Below are positions 8,972 through 22,391 of a DNA stretch of 64,000 nt, one piece after another; the stretch's first letter is position 1, and each line of letters starts with the position of its first letter. Both the position numbers and the translations under genes were made by a program. The notes beneath the pieces are model-generated. The model ran no database searches and had not been told where the DNA came from. It saw only the letters and a program-made list of their open reading frames with translations. The stretch is from Typha latifolia (lineage: Eukaryota; Streptophyta; Magnoliopsida; Poales; Typhaceae), in NCBI GenBank assembly GCA_019914945.1, contig CM034103.1:15962785-16026784 (forward strand), in the 5' to 3' direction.

Positions 8972-11900
8972 TCAATAAGCTGGCCTGCGGCACAATCTTC
9001 TCAAGTGAACTTTTTCCTGCCATCAGAAGAGTAAAGAACATTTGTCAACAGATTAGAATTCTCGAGTTCACTCTGTTCAGCCTTCTACTAACTGGAAGGA
9101 ATGAGACAAGCCAAACAAAATGGCACTGTGATGTTCTGGGCTAGAACAGTAGTTACCTCAGTTTGGTCATGATCATATCTGATCAGGAAGAGACATCTGC
9201 AGCCCCTTATATCATGCAATTTCCTTTGGATTTCCAGGACATGGGCATCGAAGTATATTGCTTCTTCACTGCTCTCCTGAAATCAAAGTCATGAATGAAA
9301 TAAGGTGAAAATTGGGAAGTAAAGAAACAATATATGCATGCTGTTGAGAATAGTACCCTGAAGCAGAGAACCAGATCCCCTACTGAGACCTTTCTACATT
9401 CTGAAGACTCCAGGGGAATGGAGCGCTCACGGACAGCCTTCTTGACATTCACCCATTCATCCTCTTCGGCACCAAAACCTTGAAATCTCACACGGACTTC
9501 CTAGAATAAAATGAAGTTGACATAACATACATGGATACTAGAACTTAAAGTAAACCACTGGATATTTTTATCATAGCACTAAAATGATAAAAGAAGAATC
9601 ATAACTATGCTAAACATACTTTTGAAAGATATGTATGTAGTTTTGTTTGTCAAGCTAGCGATAGTGAGTTCCAAGTAAGACTCAGCAGAAAAACCCATAA
9701 AAAGGTATGTCCATACAGAATTAAGACACAACCATTAAGATAGGGTTTAAGTAGCTCTATAAATGTATCATGACTAAAAAAACAGTTTCCAGACATCTTT
9801 CAATAAATTCCAAAAGCAAAAGAATAAGAGGTTGCATGAAAATAAGGAATAGCACTGTAGCTTCTTTATGTTAATTAATAAGGAAAAGAAGTAGGATAAT
9901 TCTCCTCACAAGTTCACCAGAAGCAAGAACTCTGTGCGCCAGGAACATGGCGACATCATACCTGCAAAAGAAAAAAAATGATTATTCAGGCATGCGCTGA
10001 CTGGGCCAAAAACTGAAATAAAATAAGAAAACCATGACTTTGCAATCATACAATTTAGTGAAGGGATTATGAATACATGTAATGATACTGCTGATATGCA
10101 CTGTGTAGTGCTTAATGCATACAGAAATGTGTATAATGTTGAGAGACATAACAAAATACAGGTCATCTTTGTTGACTGTTCTAATTGTGGCAACCTCCAT
10201 GTGAATGGCTATCAACTTACAACAATTTGATACTTTTAGTTATATAATCCTTGTTGCAGAAATATGTGAAGCATGGATACAGATAGTGGGATGAGATATG
10301 ACACGCATGGATACACAGATACAACATAATTTAGAAAATACCAATCTTTTGGTGGCATGGGCCACTAAACCACAATAAATATGTAAAAAAAAGAAAAGGT
10401 GAACGTTTTTGATAGTTTTGCCATTAAAATCATTATACACTTTAAGAGATGAGTGCACTGACTTCTGATAAGAAAGTACACATAAACAAAATTAGAGTAT
10501 CAAGCAGACCAAATTCCTGCAAAACATCTTTGTCATCCAGATGGTTAAAGAGAAAAAAGTTGACAGGAAAAGTAGAATACAATTGTCAGAAATTAAATGC
10601 CTACCATGCCCCATCTCTTGATGATTTAGCTTCAAACTCCAGCTCCTCAGGAATCTTATCTTTTGTACCTGAATACAACTCCAAAACAAAAGGACTGTGC
10701 AGTTTCAGTGTTCACAGCCTCCAAAGCTAATGTTGTGTGTATAAGTTTTGAGAGCGAACAACTATGTAAAGAGAAAAAAATAAGAGCACCTTTGTGTAAA
10801 TCAGAAGAACTTTCAGGAGCATTGTTTGAAAGACTTGTGTCTGAAACTGGAAGCATTTCTTCTGAAGCAATAGGTGAGGAGGGAGTATTTTCGCTTGCTT
10901 GACTAATCTTATCTTGGAACCAGCCTTGAACCTGATAAATGATCTGTGAGAAAAAAATGAATTCCACTAGTATAGGATATTGAAGCAGCATTCACCTGTT
11001 CCATTTGTATAGCTTTATTTCCAGCTCGACCAAGACTGAAACAAATATGCAAAGAAAACAAGGAATAAGTTTTATTGTGACTATCAATGTAAATGTAAGA
11101 GACAAGAGTCTGTTATCTTTAATTTGACCCCTCAAGAGTAACTATTAAGATATAATGATTTACTTAATATAACAATTCTGAATTCACCATTTAGTTCATT
11201 TAACAGAAAGAAGAAAAGGACGAGAGAGAGTGATTAAGCAGAAAATGACTCACTTAAATTCTTCCGTGAGCTTCCAAAATAAACTTTCATCTAATAGTTC
11301 ATCTTTTTTCTCCAGAATTAACTTCTCCATCTGCTTAATCTGTTGGCAGAAACAAAAAGTTGTACATTCATCCTAGCAATGATACTATCATTGAAAATGA
11401 GGAACCAAATATCACTTTATTTCTTCTTTTCAAACTGATGACTAAAGGCACATGATATAATTGACACAAAGCGATTCATCTAGTTCCTAGAGTAGGAAGG
11501 AAGTGTACAAGTGGAACTATACGAAAGCTCCAATTCCTTTCATTTGCCGTAATCAGCTCTAGTGAAATAAGAAATTTATTTGAACCACAATAAATTGCAA
11601 ACTCAAAATTTTGCGACCGTATTAGTGTATCAACTGTCACAAATAACATCTAATATAATGGTGTTGTATGATTGTCCGCACAATGGTACCACATTGTCGG
11701 TTCTGATTAATAGACATTTTAAGAAATAACCATTACACTGAAATTAGTTCTAGTAATTGCTATGACCAAGACCGGTCCAGAAGATTCTTTGATAGAACTA
11801 CTAAAAATGGATGCATAACTGCAAGCGAAATAATTCTATCACGTACAAAAACTATCACAAAATACAGCAAATCCACGGAAAACTTGATTTTGATGCTAAT

Positions 11901-12232
11901 GTATATCGAGTACATCCTAGAATCTGCAAATGACTACCATTATCTTTCATCTCACTCTAAAAAAGATACCCATCCCCATTAATTAACCACCAAATTAACC
12001 TACCTCTAACACTCGCAATAGCGCATTACCGAGAAGTGCGAGAAATTTACGATACAAGTACACACATTGCAACGAGTCTTTGTATTAAGAATGTTAAGAG
12101 GACACCAAAGATGCCTCTACAGCAAAACGAAACGAAATAAGTTTTCAAATAGAAGCCCCCTTTATATGTTACCTCGGATTCCGAGAAGCTCGGAGGCAAC
12201 TCTCTCGTCTCGAGCCCGTCGGTGTTTCCCAT
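8972..12232 (-). CDS. SAWADEE homeodomain protein (SHH1/SHH2-like)
   Basis: Nine exons keep frame throughout: 12232-12173, 11339-11254, 11035-10996, 10931-10790, 10668-10605, 9961-9910, 9500-9357, 9276-9157, 9016-8972; 250 residues. Residues about 20-75 form a divergent homeodomain ending in [10 protein letters not shown], the recognition helix. The C-terminal 120 residues are a SAWADEE domain, with [70 protein letters not shown] and [20 protein letters not shown], retaining the Cys/His residues that bind zinc. In Arabidopsis, SHH1/DTF1 reads H3K9 methylation with unmethylated H3K4 and recruits RNA polymerase IV for RNA-directed DNA methylation; SHH2 is its paralogue. The length is close to SHH1, but which paralogue this is cannot be told. 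Exon 4 has two possible acceptors 12 nt apart. The leader contains a GA/CT repeat. Confidence 0.93.
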
Positions 12233-12324
12233 GTCACCGGAGATGGTGCAATTCGGGTCCTCGATGAAAGTATGTGCTGATTTTAGGTTCCCAAGAGAGA
12301 AACTTCGCTCCTCGTACACGACGG

Positions 12325-12357
12325 GAGAGAGAGAGAGAGAGAGGGAGAGGGAGAGAG
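12325..12357. repeat. GA/CT microsatellite in leader of SAWADEE gene
   Basis: A pure GA run at 12325-12343 continues as an interrupted GA-rich tract to about 12357. It lies about 95-125 bp before the ATG and would be CT-rich in the transcript. Confidence 0.9.
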
Positions 12358-12562
12358 GGGTTTTGAGGAAGGAATGGAAAGGAGGAGGGCGAGAAAGTAC
12401 GGGAATCTCGCAAGGGAAAGTGAGGAGAGAGAGAAATCAAGTAAACTAATAAAGAAAAGGGGGCACCTGGACCTTGTGCATAGAGAAACATGGTTTATTT
12501 ACATTTTGACAACCTTTTTCTATAATAATATTAATATCTCTCCTTATCACTTTCTTCCTCTA

Positions 12563-12587
12563 ATATATATATATATATATATATATA
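12563..12587. repeat. (AT)n microsatellite
   Basis: Twenty-five bases of perfect alternating A and T in the intergenic region. Confidence 0.95.
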
Positions 12588-13349
12588 CCTCTTAAATTAT
12601 CTAATTATATTACTAAGCCATTTTTATTTAAAAATTCTATTACAAATATTAAAAAAATAAACTAACTAATTAGAGTGATAAAAATATCACTAAATTCTCT
12701 TCCCCTCTCATATTGAAAATAGTGACGATCAATTTGAAGTTTAATATTTGAAGAAGTTATCAAAGAATACTAAAACAGATGATAAAAATGATTTTACCTT
12801 CTGTTAAGTTAGTTAAAATTTTCAAATTATTTTTATTAGAATTTTTAAATAAATATTGTTGGAAAAGACTTAATAATACATTTAGATAGTTTAGAAAGTG
12901 TATATATCATGCAATAGTTGAGATGATTAAGATGTAATTAAACTAAAGAAGAATAGGCCTAAAGATTTATTAAAAGAAGATAAGAAAAAAAACTAGGCCT
13001 AAAGTATCATTATTCTGAGACTGCAACTGAAATTCTTTTAGTACCAAAATATCCATGTTAAAAGATTGTATGACAGTTAACTTCTAAATAATTTGTAACC
13101 TACAATCACAAAGAAAAAGACTACTAGAGGTACATTTGACAGTTTCTACTTGTAACTTTGTGGCTAGTTAGAAGACGTTTGGAATTATTTCTGCATCCAC
13201 TGAGATACTATTTGCATTACATTTCTTCCTTCAAACATATCAATGAAAAACTCTACATTCTGGTGAATGTCTGAAATGAGAACTTACATATTTACAGTTC
13301 CTTCCTTCAAACCTATATGTCCAAAGGATTTTATCTCTTTTGTTCTTTT

Positions 13350-14633
13350 CTACCTTTGCTGGAAATTTAAGGTTCTGATGCAATAAGCAAATACTAATGC
13401 GAAAAAGACGGTGAAGCCAGCCAGCACGACGGCTACAACACCCATGAACTCAGGATCAAATCCAAAATGGTCCTTGATATAATTCTTGACTTGCTTGTCA
13501 GACTGACCAGGCACCATGATAAAATCCTCTACATCCCCATATTGCGCAACGATTAGCCCATAAACTGTCCATGCCAGTGGACAGATCCTAGAGTACCATG
13601 CCCACCATTTTGGAATTCTCTGCAAAACAAAAAATGACACATTAAGTTGTTGAAACACTAGTGTGATGATCAAGAAAAGGGAAATTTTCTGAGTCACTTA
13701 CTGGTCTTGGGATGAAGAACCCTGAGAAGAGATTGAAGAGCGTGAAGAAGAATGCACATAATATTGCAGCCACTTGAGGATTTGGTGAGATTGATACACA
13801 CATCATACCATAATAAGTGAAATAGAGAAAGGAGAAGAACGTCACGTAGAAGAACCAGAGGAACTTCACTGCAGTCCACTGGAAGCTCATCATGGAGTAT
13901 ACTATAAAAGTGTAGTACACTGCCTGGATAAAAACGTATGGTATCTCTACAACTACCTGCATCAGAACAGACAATGCATTCTCTTACAACGACCAACCAG
14001 AAGTTAACTCCTAGGTAATGACTAACAAAAGTCAGTTTTGCTTATGCTAGTGAGATCTCCTTACCTGAGCAATAGCATATGGTAAAGCAGAGTACATGCC
14101 GGCAGCCTTCTCCCGATAGAATACCGTTCTCTCAATTGCAATGATAGGTTGAACTGTTGCGCAATTTTGGAATCCCACAAATAAAACAGCGGCATACATG
14201 GATCCTAGGATGACCATAAGATTGACTGAACTTTTCCTACACCATAATTATACACAATAGAATTAGTTTTTATCCATTGAAAATTGAATCTTTTAGAAAA
14301 ATGTAGATTTGTAATCTTAACTTTCATGGTAACATACATATTGTGGCCAACCCTCCAGAATATGGTGCCAAGCAGTAAAGCAGTGACTAAGGCAAAGGAA
14401 AATCTAACAAGATTGTAATCAGGGCTTCTCCAGTAAGTCCACCATTGCTTCCAAAGACAGAATTTAAACTGCCCAAAGGTGGTTTGGGAGTACTGTGATG
14501 GGAAATATATATCACTTGTGCCTGGAAGTGGTTTGCTCAGCTGTTTAACCAGTGCTTTGTTCCTCCTGTAGAATGAGTAACCCCAGAGAAGGTGTGTTAC
14601 CTCAAACCCATACAATTATTAATGATGCATGTG

Positions 14634-14670
<37 letters not shown>

Positions 14671-17600
14671 TGCATTTGGCATAAGGAAATGTTAGTCCAC
14701 TTACTGGTACAAAGTTGATGATTTGTATTGTTCAGCAAAGTCAATCCTTAAACGTATTTCAGTAGATACGGAGCTCACTTCCAGCATCCATGTTGCAGGA
14801 TTGTACTTGTCTTTGATCCTTGGAATTCCAGGAATTGCCTGGTTAATAATAATTGAAGCAAAAGAAGACATCACATATCCTTCTTTTATATCCGTACTGT
14901 TTGCTGAAAGTTTTCAAAGTTCAAAATTCTTTGTCAACCCAACTGATTGAACAGTTCAGCTTAAGCACAGGTAAGCCAATAAAGTTTAATAGTCAACATC
15001 ACATACCTCAAAATATTCAACTACTCTGCGAGAGTTTTGACCCAAAGGACCAGAGTAAATTACTTGGCCTCCTCTTTTCATTAGCAGCAGCTGTAAGGAA
15101 ATAAGCAAGTGATCAGCATGTTACTGCGTTATAAGAGACTGTTGGCATCAAGAAAAGAACTACTTGAAACTTTCAAATAAGAACCAAGGAGGTGCATAGC
15201 ATTACCTCATCAAAGGATTCAAATATGTCGATGCTTGGTTGATGGATTGTACAAACAACCGTTCGTCCAATATCAACTGTATTCCTCACAGTTCTCATGA
15301 CAATTGCAGCTGCCCTTGCATCAAGACCTGATGTTGGTTCATCCATGAAGATGATTGAAGGATTAGCAACAAGCTCTACCGCAATTGTCAACCTCTTTCT
15401 TTGTTCGTTTGATAATCCAGTGACACCTGGTAGGCCCACAATGGCATCCTTGAGACTAGTAAGCTCTACCAGTTCCATAACTTCATCCACAAACACCTAG
15501 CGACAAATAAATCCAGTACAATCAACTTGATATACGATACGAGCATAAGAACTTGGTAAGTTACATATGCCTCGTTAAGTTGCCTTTTGAATTGATCATA
15601 GCAGCGATCATAGCAGCATTACTACTAACCTTCTTTTCTTCATTGCTGACATCCTTAGGTAGACGGAGAAAAGCAGAGAAAATCAAGGATTCCCTTACGG
15701 TGACCTGAGGAGAGTGGATATTATTTTGCTCGCAATATCCTGATATCCTTGCAAATGTTGCTTGATTCTTTGGGTAACCAGAGATACAAATTTCTCCCTC
15801 AATATAACCACCAGTTTTCCTTCCTGCTAAAACATCCATTAGTGTTGTTTTCCCAGCACCACTGATACCCATAAGGGCTGTCAGAACACCTGGCCGGAAA
15901 GCCCCTGATACCTCCCTCAGAAGTTGAAGCCTATCTTCAGTCACTCCCTGCTCTTTCATTTCCTGTCCAATTTTGACTTTATATTTAAATGACCTATATT
16001 TCATTGGTATATGAAAATGGATTGGAAGAAGCTGCAGGATATATGAAACCATGCCATCCAACCTCTATAAATATTTTGGATTCTTGATTTAATTGCGGAT
16101 CATGAGAAATCTCGGTAAGACAAAATTAAAGAAAGAAAGGAGCTAACCATGGGCATGTCGACGAAGTAATTTATTTTATTGAAGGACATTGCCAGAGGTG
16201 TGAAGGGAAGAACCATTCCCCTCCTTGCAGCAATCTTTGTAGCTGCATTTGTGTACATCTCCCAAGACAACCCATTTTGGGAGATACTTGGAGAACGACT
16301 ACGGAAGTGTCGAAGCATCATTTCCACTGAAAGAATCATGAGTCATGGTCTTAGTGAAATAGTAATTTTGCTGATGACTATAAGATTTGGCATGAGCAAA
16401 TGTTACATGTAGTAGTTTTTCCATTCTGTGGTGGCAAATTCTGAGATACAAACTCTTTACTTGTACCCATCCTTCCTTCACTCACCGAAGATCCATTGTT
16501 TTCTTTTTTGCTGGCATCTTTTTCTTGAACTTCTTCTTCAGCTACAATAGCTTGTGGTTTCCCCGTAGCTACAACAACCAACATGATAAAAAGTCTTACA
16601 ATTTCTGTAACTTAGTGGACCAACTAAGATGTTTAGAGGAAACCATAGTCGTCACAGGTACATGAACTACTATGAGGTAGTGTTAGAACTTGAACAATGC
16701 TGGAATGATCAGATGCAATGATGAAAAGATAACTGATTATTTGCTAATGTGTACAGAATTTAGTGACTTACGGTTGAGACAAATAAGTGACAAGGTGAAG
16801 AGCAAATTGAAGAACACGGTGAACCCCAGAAGTGCACCTGCTCCAATCCAGTACCAGCTCCTATCCGGGAAAACATTGAAATTCTCCAGGATTGCTACTC
16901 CTAACCTTCTTCCGTCAGGTGCCTAAAATTAGAGACTAAACTGGGTCAAGGACCTCGCCATCAGGTTAACAAGATAAAGCATAAAGATTTCTCAGGTTTA
17001 AACATTTTCAATAACCAAATAGAAATTCTTGATATTTCATTCAGACCAAATAGCAAATTTCAGAGCTACTCCAAAACATAGCCAACTTACAAATTTGTTC
17101 ATCCACCTGGAAGCAAACATTTCGTTGATGACTAGAGCGTTGTATCCATAAGGAACAGGAGAAATCCAATAAACCCAGATCCACCATTTTGGAATTGCAT
17201 CTGTTAAACATGGAAATAGAGTTACTTTGAAGAATTTAACTGTCAAAGTGCGCATATGAAGAACGTGGATGAGAACCTCTTGGTATGATGAAACCTCCAA
17301 GTACAAACATGATGAGGATGGTGAGAGAACCACCAGTGTTGGCGACGACAACAGACCTGCATAACCCTGCAATAACCCTGAAGAGCCCTGCAGCCATCTG
17401 CTGGATCAAGAAGAATATGACTAGCTGCTTGAAGAACCTGCAGCAAGAAAGAAATGATCTATTAAGTAACTCCAGAGACCGCTGCTTCTCTTGATTACAC
17501 CAGTACAGATTACCGCATCCAAATTTGAAGGCCTAAAAGACAGTATTTGAACAATAGCATCACAGGAAACTGGTAGTACCTACTAGCTTCAGGTGCAAAA

Positions 17601-20600
17601 CCAATGGAGTAGTAAGTCACTCCAACCCATACAACAGACTCCAGAATTGACATAGGAATTCCCATGAGGAAGTTTGGTAGTGTGAAAGCCCATGGTGGAT
17701 AAAATAAGAGGTCCCTGTGCTTATAGAATACTGGGAGCCTTGTGATAGCAAGGTTTAACTCTGCAAATCCGTTAAACATGTTGACAATCAGGCCATACAG
17801 AAGCGCTCCAATGTAAATCGCTCCGTCATCTTCATTTCTCGTATGCATTCGAGTCCGTGAGAAAACAGTCGAGGCAATAAGTGCAACTATAATAAGCTTC
17901 CAAACAAAAGAACATGTTAGTAAGAACTAAATGCTGCTGTGCTTATATCAATTGTATGAAATCTATCTGAAGATAAGACGTGTAAGTAAGACAAGCTACA
18001 CACCTGAAATGCTTTAAAAATGTAGACAAAGGAGTTCCGCTTCATGAGAAGCCACTCCTTAGAAAATGAGGTTTTCAAAAGCTCCATAGACGGGACAGAG
18101 TGCTTGGAGAAGACAAGAGCTGCCTTGTGACTCTTCTTCTTGTTGAAAGAGACTGAGATCTCACTCTGAAGACTCTGACCCACATGAAATTTCTCAAAGA
18201 GCGCAGCAAATTCAGGGACTGATACATAGTGATAGGGCTTTCTATTGTCTACCCAGTACTGCCCCTGGTCCTTCTTCGAGGTAACCTATTGAAGATTCAC
18301 ACCAAAGGTTGATCATGGTAAGCTTGGCGTTTTAGTTACCCATGCCAACATTTTCACAACACTTAATAAATATACTCAGGCAGAAAATCATAAAACAAAC
18401 AAGCAGTATACACGTCAGAATGCAAACATGTATTCGTTTTCCATATATTTTAGTATGTGTCATTAACTCAACAAATTTGTGACCAAGGCAAATAAATGAT
18501 ACTTGGGCACAAGTATAATGAATTTATGACCAAGGCAAATAAATGAAACAAAAGGTCATAGTACATTCAGTGATGAATTTACTAGTTGAAGCAGCAAATA
18601 AGAAATGAGCAGAAACTTCAGACTCTTCAGAATTGAATGCCAAACAAGTAGCAGCAGACAAATGGTACAGTCAACGTAGAGTTAACTAACTATTGGTTTC
18701 ATACATGTCAGTGATAGATGAGTCATAAACATAGGGAAGGAGAATCATATAATCAAACTTACCTCCTGCAAGAAATCACAGGCGCCTTTCCTTTCAGGGC
18801 ACCGGAACCCACAATTCTCGAAGAAGTCGAGCACATTTTCTCTGGGACCCTGATAGACAATCTGTCCCTCAGAAAGTAGTATGATATCATCAAACAGTTC
18901 GAAGGTCTCAGGTGCAGGTTGGAGAAGTGACATGAGGATGGTGGCCTCCCCCAGGTGAACAATCTGCTGCAAGCATTTGACAATTTGGAAGGTGGTGGAG
19001 CTGTCCAGACCGGTTGATATCTCATCCATGAATAGAACCTTGGTTGGTCCAACCATCATTTCGCCTGCATTCCAGTTTCCATTGTCAGGGATCAGATGCA
19101 GCTACATTCACCGATGAGTATGCATTGGTTAATACAGTTTATAACACAGCACGAACCGGTGACACACGGTGATCTATCACTACATCTTGCTGTAGGATTT
19201 GAAACTGTAAAGAGTTCAAATTTCCTATTAGTTATACAGAACAAAATCACTAGGCCTTCAGCATGATTCGCACAAAACAAGTTGTACTAAATTTCTTTAC
19301 TGAAAGTAAATACTGAGGACTCAACTCAGTGAAGGTAAAAGAAACACTCCACTATGCATCAATGCATTACTTGCATATCCTATCTTCAATCTATGATGTT
19401 GATAACGGACTGCTCTTGGGTAAAACCATATTGATCTTGTGGCTGCATCATAAATTTGACGCGTAGAGAACGTAACTAAATATGCACATCCATGATATAG
19501 CTATATCCTTTAGTGCTAAATTTCTCCACTTTGAAGTAGTCACTATTACTTTCCAAAGTTCGTCATTTTAGCAATTACATTTTTATAGTTTTTGCAACAT
19601 AGACAAAAAAAAAAACTCGTATAGCTTAATAACAGAACCTGTGGTGACGCGCTTTTTTTGTCCCCCAGATATCCCTCTTCGCATCTCGTCACCAACGACG
19701 GTATCCGCGCACATATCCAATCCAAGTATCTGCAATCATCACACGACGCGTTAAAAATTTCCATTGCGTCATCGAAACAAAATCAGACATCAAACTGTTT
19801 CAATACTAGTTCATATTGGCAAATAAACAAACAGGCGACCTGCAACTTTGCTTTGACATATTACTCTCCCTTCTAAAGTGAAAAGGACATAACTAACAAG
19901 TCGGCCCATGGGCCAAACCATGGGCCTCAAATTGCCCAAACTCACCTTGAGAACGTAGTCCGTTTGGAGACTGCTATTTACCCCTTCAATTGCCGTAGCC
20001 TATAAGATGAGAACAACTAATTAAGCACAAATCTCGAGATAACTACTACTAGTCTTCAATTATCGTGCATACCTTCATGAACAGATCGACCTCGGGATCT
20101 GGATGTACCCCCAAATCCTTCTCCCTCTTCGCCAGCTCCTTTAATAGCTCTACATAATACAATATTAAGTATTTATTAACTTTTCTCATCAATCATCAAC
20201 CGTCCATTGAGTTATCACCTTGATCCGATCACGATTTTACCGTATCTGTGGCCCACGCCTTGACACCTGGCAGAGAAGTCAAGGGTCTCCTTAACGGTCA
20301 TCTCGCCCGCGTGGACGTCGTTCTGGCTAATGTACGCCGCCGTCTTCTGGGGGACGAACTCGCTTAACCTATGCCCGTTGTACGTGATCTCCCCACTCGT
20401 CTGCAAACGCGTAAGATGTAGTAGCAGCTCGCTGAGTTCAGAAGAAAGATGGAACGAGTCGCATAATAATTATGAAAGTGAGGGGGTAATTTGATATGTG
20501 TACCTTTAGATTCGGCTCCAGCTTTCCAGCTAAAGCAAGCAACAGAGTTGTCTTCCCAGAAGATGGCGGGCCCAGTAGAAGGGTCATCCTGAAACAAATT

Positions 20601-21387
20601 TTATTGGCCTCTAATTACTTCTTAAGAGTTTTTTTTAATCCACAATTAATTAAAAGTAATTAATTGGGATGAGAGTTGACCTAAGTAATTATTAACCTGG
20701 AAGGCTTTATGATTCCTGATACATCCTTAAGGATCGTGAGTGATCTCCTCTTCGCAAGGCTTATTCCCAGTAGACTCATCGCAGAGTCGGCGATGTTTCT
20801 TGCGGCGTTGACGAGCGTGGGTAACGCCCGGCTGCCGACGTGGCACTTGGCCTCTACCGTTACATGCTCGAATCTAACCTCCACTGTTGGAAGTTGCATT
20901 CCAACCCTGGAAATTAATTAAAATTACGAACGTATTAAACCAATTTAATAACATATTATATTTATTTATTACGGTTAAGCTCATGACCGAGCACGTACGT
21001 AGCTTACCTATCTATACGAGCCCGGAGCTTCTTCAAGAACCTCTCGTTATCCTTCTCGGCAACCCTAAAAACCCTATCGATGAACTCCTGCCGCTCGGCG
21101 ATCCCTAACACTCGGAGGTCGACTTCCTTACTCTCGTAGCACCTACGGCCGTCCAAGTCCTCGAACACCGACCGGAGAATCCCCGTCCTTAGCCGGTCAT
21201 ACGTCGGAAGCTTCTCTAGCGCTGCCCACCTTAGCTCCTCTTCGTCGTCATCCCCGACGCTGCGGAATGACATCGACCGCGAGAAGTACCCGTCTTCCAT
21301 TCCGATGCTCATGCTCCGGCTCAGGCTTCGGCTTAGGCTCCGACTCATTCGCCTTCCCGACTCCCAAGCCTTCTCGACGCTCTCCAT
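13350..21387 (-). CDS. Full-size ABCG (PDR) transporter, PEN3/ABCG36-like
   Basis: Twenty-three exons, all in frame, give 1477 residues: 21387-21008, 20906-20697, 20588-20504, 20400-20241, 20149-20073, 19999-19946, 19729-19639, 19064-18763, 18285-18004, 17896-17580, 17437-17277, 17200-17091, 16922-16772, 16568-16461, 16326-16148, 15962-15630, 15496-15206, 15090-15007, 14838-14705, 14565-14338, 14236-14065, 13956-13702, 13619-13350. Order is NBD1-TMD1-NBD2-TMD2, the reverse topology of ABCG pumps. NBD1 has Walker [10 protein letters not shown] at 203, signature ISGGQKKR at 342 and Walker B VLFMDE at 362; NBD2 has GISGAGKTT at 921, LSNEQ at 1028 and IIFMDE at 1048. The N-terminal [13 protein letters not shown] repeat and [12 protein letters not shown] resemble the PDR8/PEN3 (ABCG36) group of plasma-membrane exporters of defence compounds and auxin precursors. 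Both ATP sites look intact. The substrate is unknown. A TATATAT at 21518-21512 suggests a leader of about 100 nt. Confidence 0.96.
14638..14668. repeat. (TA)n microsatellite in PDR intron 19
   Basis: Perfect alternating T/A run inside the intron between the exons ending at 14705 and starting at 14565. Confidence 0.95.
18475..18546. repeat. Direct repeat in PDR intron 8
   Basis: A 25-bp sequence containing GACCAAGGCAAATAAATGA occurs at 18475-18499 and again at 18522-18546 with one mismatch, 47 bp apart. It lies in the 477-bp intron 8. Confidence 0.85.
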
Positions 21388-21450
21388 CTCATAAATTTTC
21401 TTATAATTCTTCTTACATATATTACTATGGAAATATATATAGAAGAGAGT

Positions 21451-21477
21451 AGAGAGAGAGAGAGAGAGAGAGAGAGA
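21451..21477. repeat. GA/CT microsatellite in PDR leader
   Basis: A perfect (AG)n run, 64-90 bp before the PDR start codon and downstream of the TATA-like sequence, so it probably lies in the 5' UTR, where it reads as CT. Confidence 0.92.
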
Positions 21478-22327
21478 TTGACTACATTGTAGGACATAAG
21501 AAGGATGTGAAATATATAGTCGACGTTTTGTCCTCAAATCTTAGAGACGGCTGGAGGAGGAGGACAGCATCTAGGACAGCATCTAACTCTTTCTATTTGG
21601 TAGTTGGGATATGTTGGGGAAGGAAGTGATACATTGGATAGCAGTAAAATCCAAAAGACTGGAAGGGTATCAAACACAAAGTGAAGTGAGAATAATATTC
21701 CTCGTGATGCATGCGCTTAAACATAGAGCAAATGACGTTAGTAAGTCGCTTTCTGCTGTTAATTACTTCACCTTTTGGCTTCACTTGCTGCAAAACAAAA
21801 CAAGATTCGAAAAGTATCTTACTGTATAGGGTTGAATTAATTAGGCATCATAATTCTTATGTAGATGACACACTTCGGATGCTACAAATTCCAAGCCCAA
21901 AATTGCTAAATATCTTGGGCCAAGAGGAGCAACAGTTGGGCCTAAACTTATAGGCCAACCAATAGAATTTGCCTACAAAATATTAGAGCATAACGAATAA
22001 TTTAGGAATAATTTGGCTGCAAATTGATCGGATTCGGGCTCAATCTATATATTTATAATCAGAAAAAAAAGAAGGTCAAAGATTAAAATCGGAAAGTATC
22101 ATGACTTCTGCTTTCTTAGTTGGCATCTCGCTCGCTTTTATCCCTTTTCCTATTCTAATATGCAAGCCTTTTGCAATGCCTTCATGATATACTTCATGTT
22201 CTTGAAAGGATTATAGCTAAGCCCTTCATTAGTATATTACTAAAGCCATTATTAAGTCCATGTCCCACCTCTCTTCACTCCTTTTCCTTTTCCCTTCTCT
22301 CATTATACTCTTCTCCATCATCATCTT

Positions 22328-22328
<1 letters not shown>

Positions 22329-22379
<51 letters not shown>
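22329..22379 (+). repeat. (CT)25 tract immediately before the dioxygenase-like start codon
   Basis: Fifty-one bases of perfect CT repeat, ending 12 bp before the ATG at 22392. It is part of a longer pyrimidine-rich stretch and is very probably transcribed as leader sequence. Confidence 0.93.
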
Positions 22380-22382
<3 letters not shown>

Positions 22383-22391
22383 GATCTCTAA

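Larger units (their letters stand above)
12233..13349. other. Intergenic region between SAWADEE gene and PDR gene
   Basis: The region upstream of the SAWADEE gene and downstream of the PDR gene, both on the minus strand. Apart from the GA repeat, it holds an (AT)n run at 12563-12587 and otherwise featureless AT-rich sequence. Confidence 0.5.
21388..22391. promoter_or_regulatory. Divergent promoter region, PDR and dioxygenase-like genes
   Basis: One kilobase between two outward-facing start codons. A minus-strand TATATAT lies at 21518-21512 for the PDR gene, with a GA tract between it and the ATG. A long CT tract (22329-22379) lies directly before the other gene. Short open frames here carry no domain. 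Confidence 0.55.

Noticed and set aside
16462..16488. Alternative PDR exon 14 donor at TCTTCG|GTGAGT
   Set aside because: Although closer to consensus, it breaks the frame with exon 15; only A|GTAAAG at 16461/16460 keeps phase.
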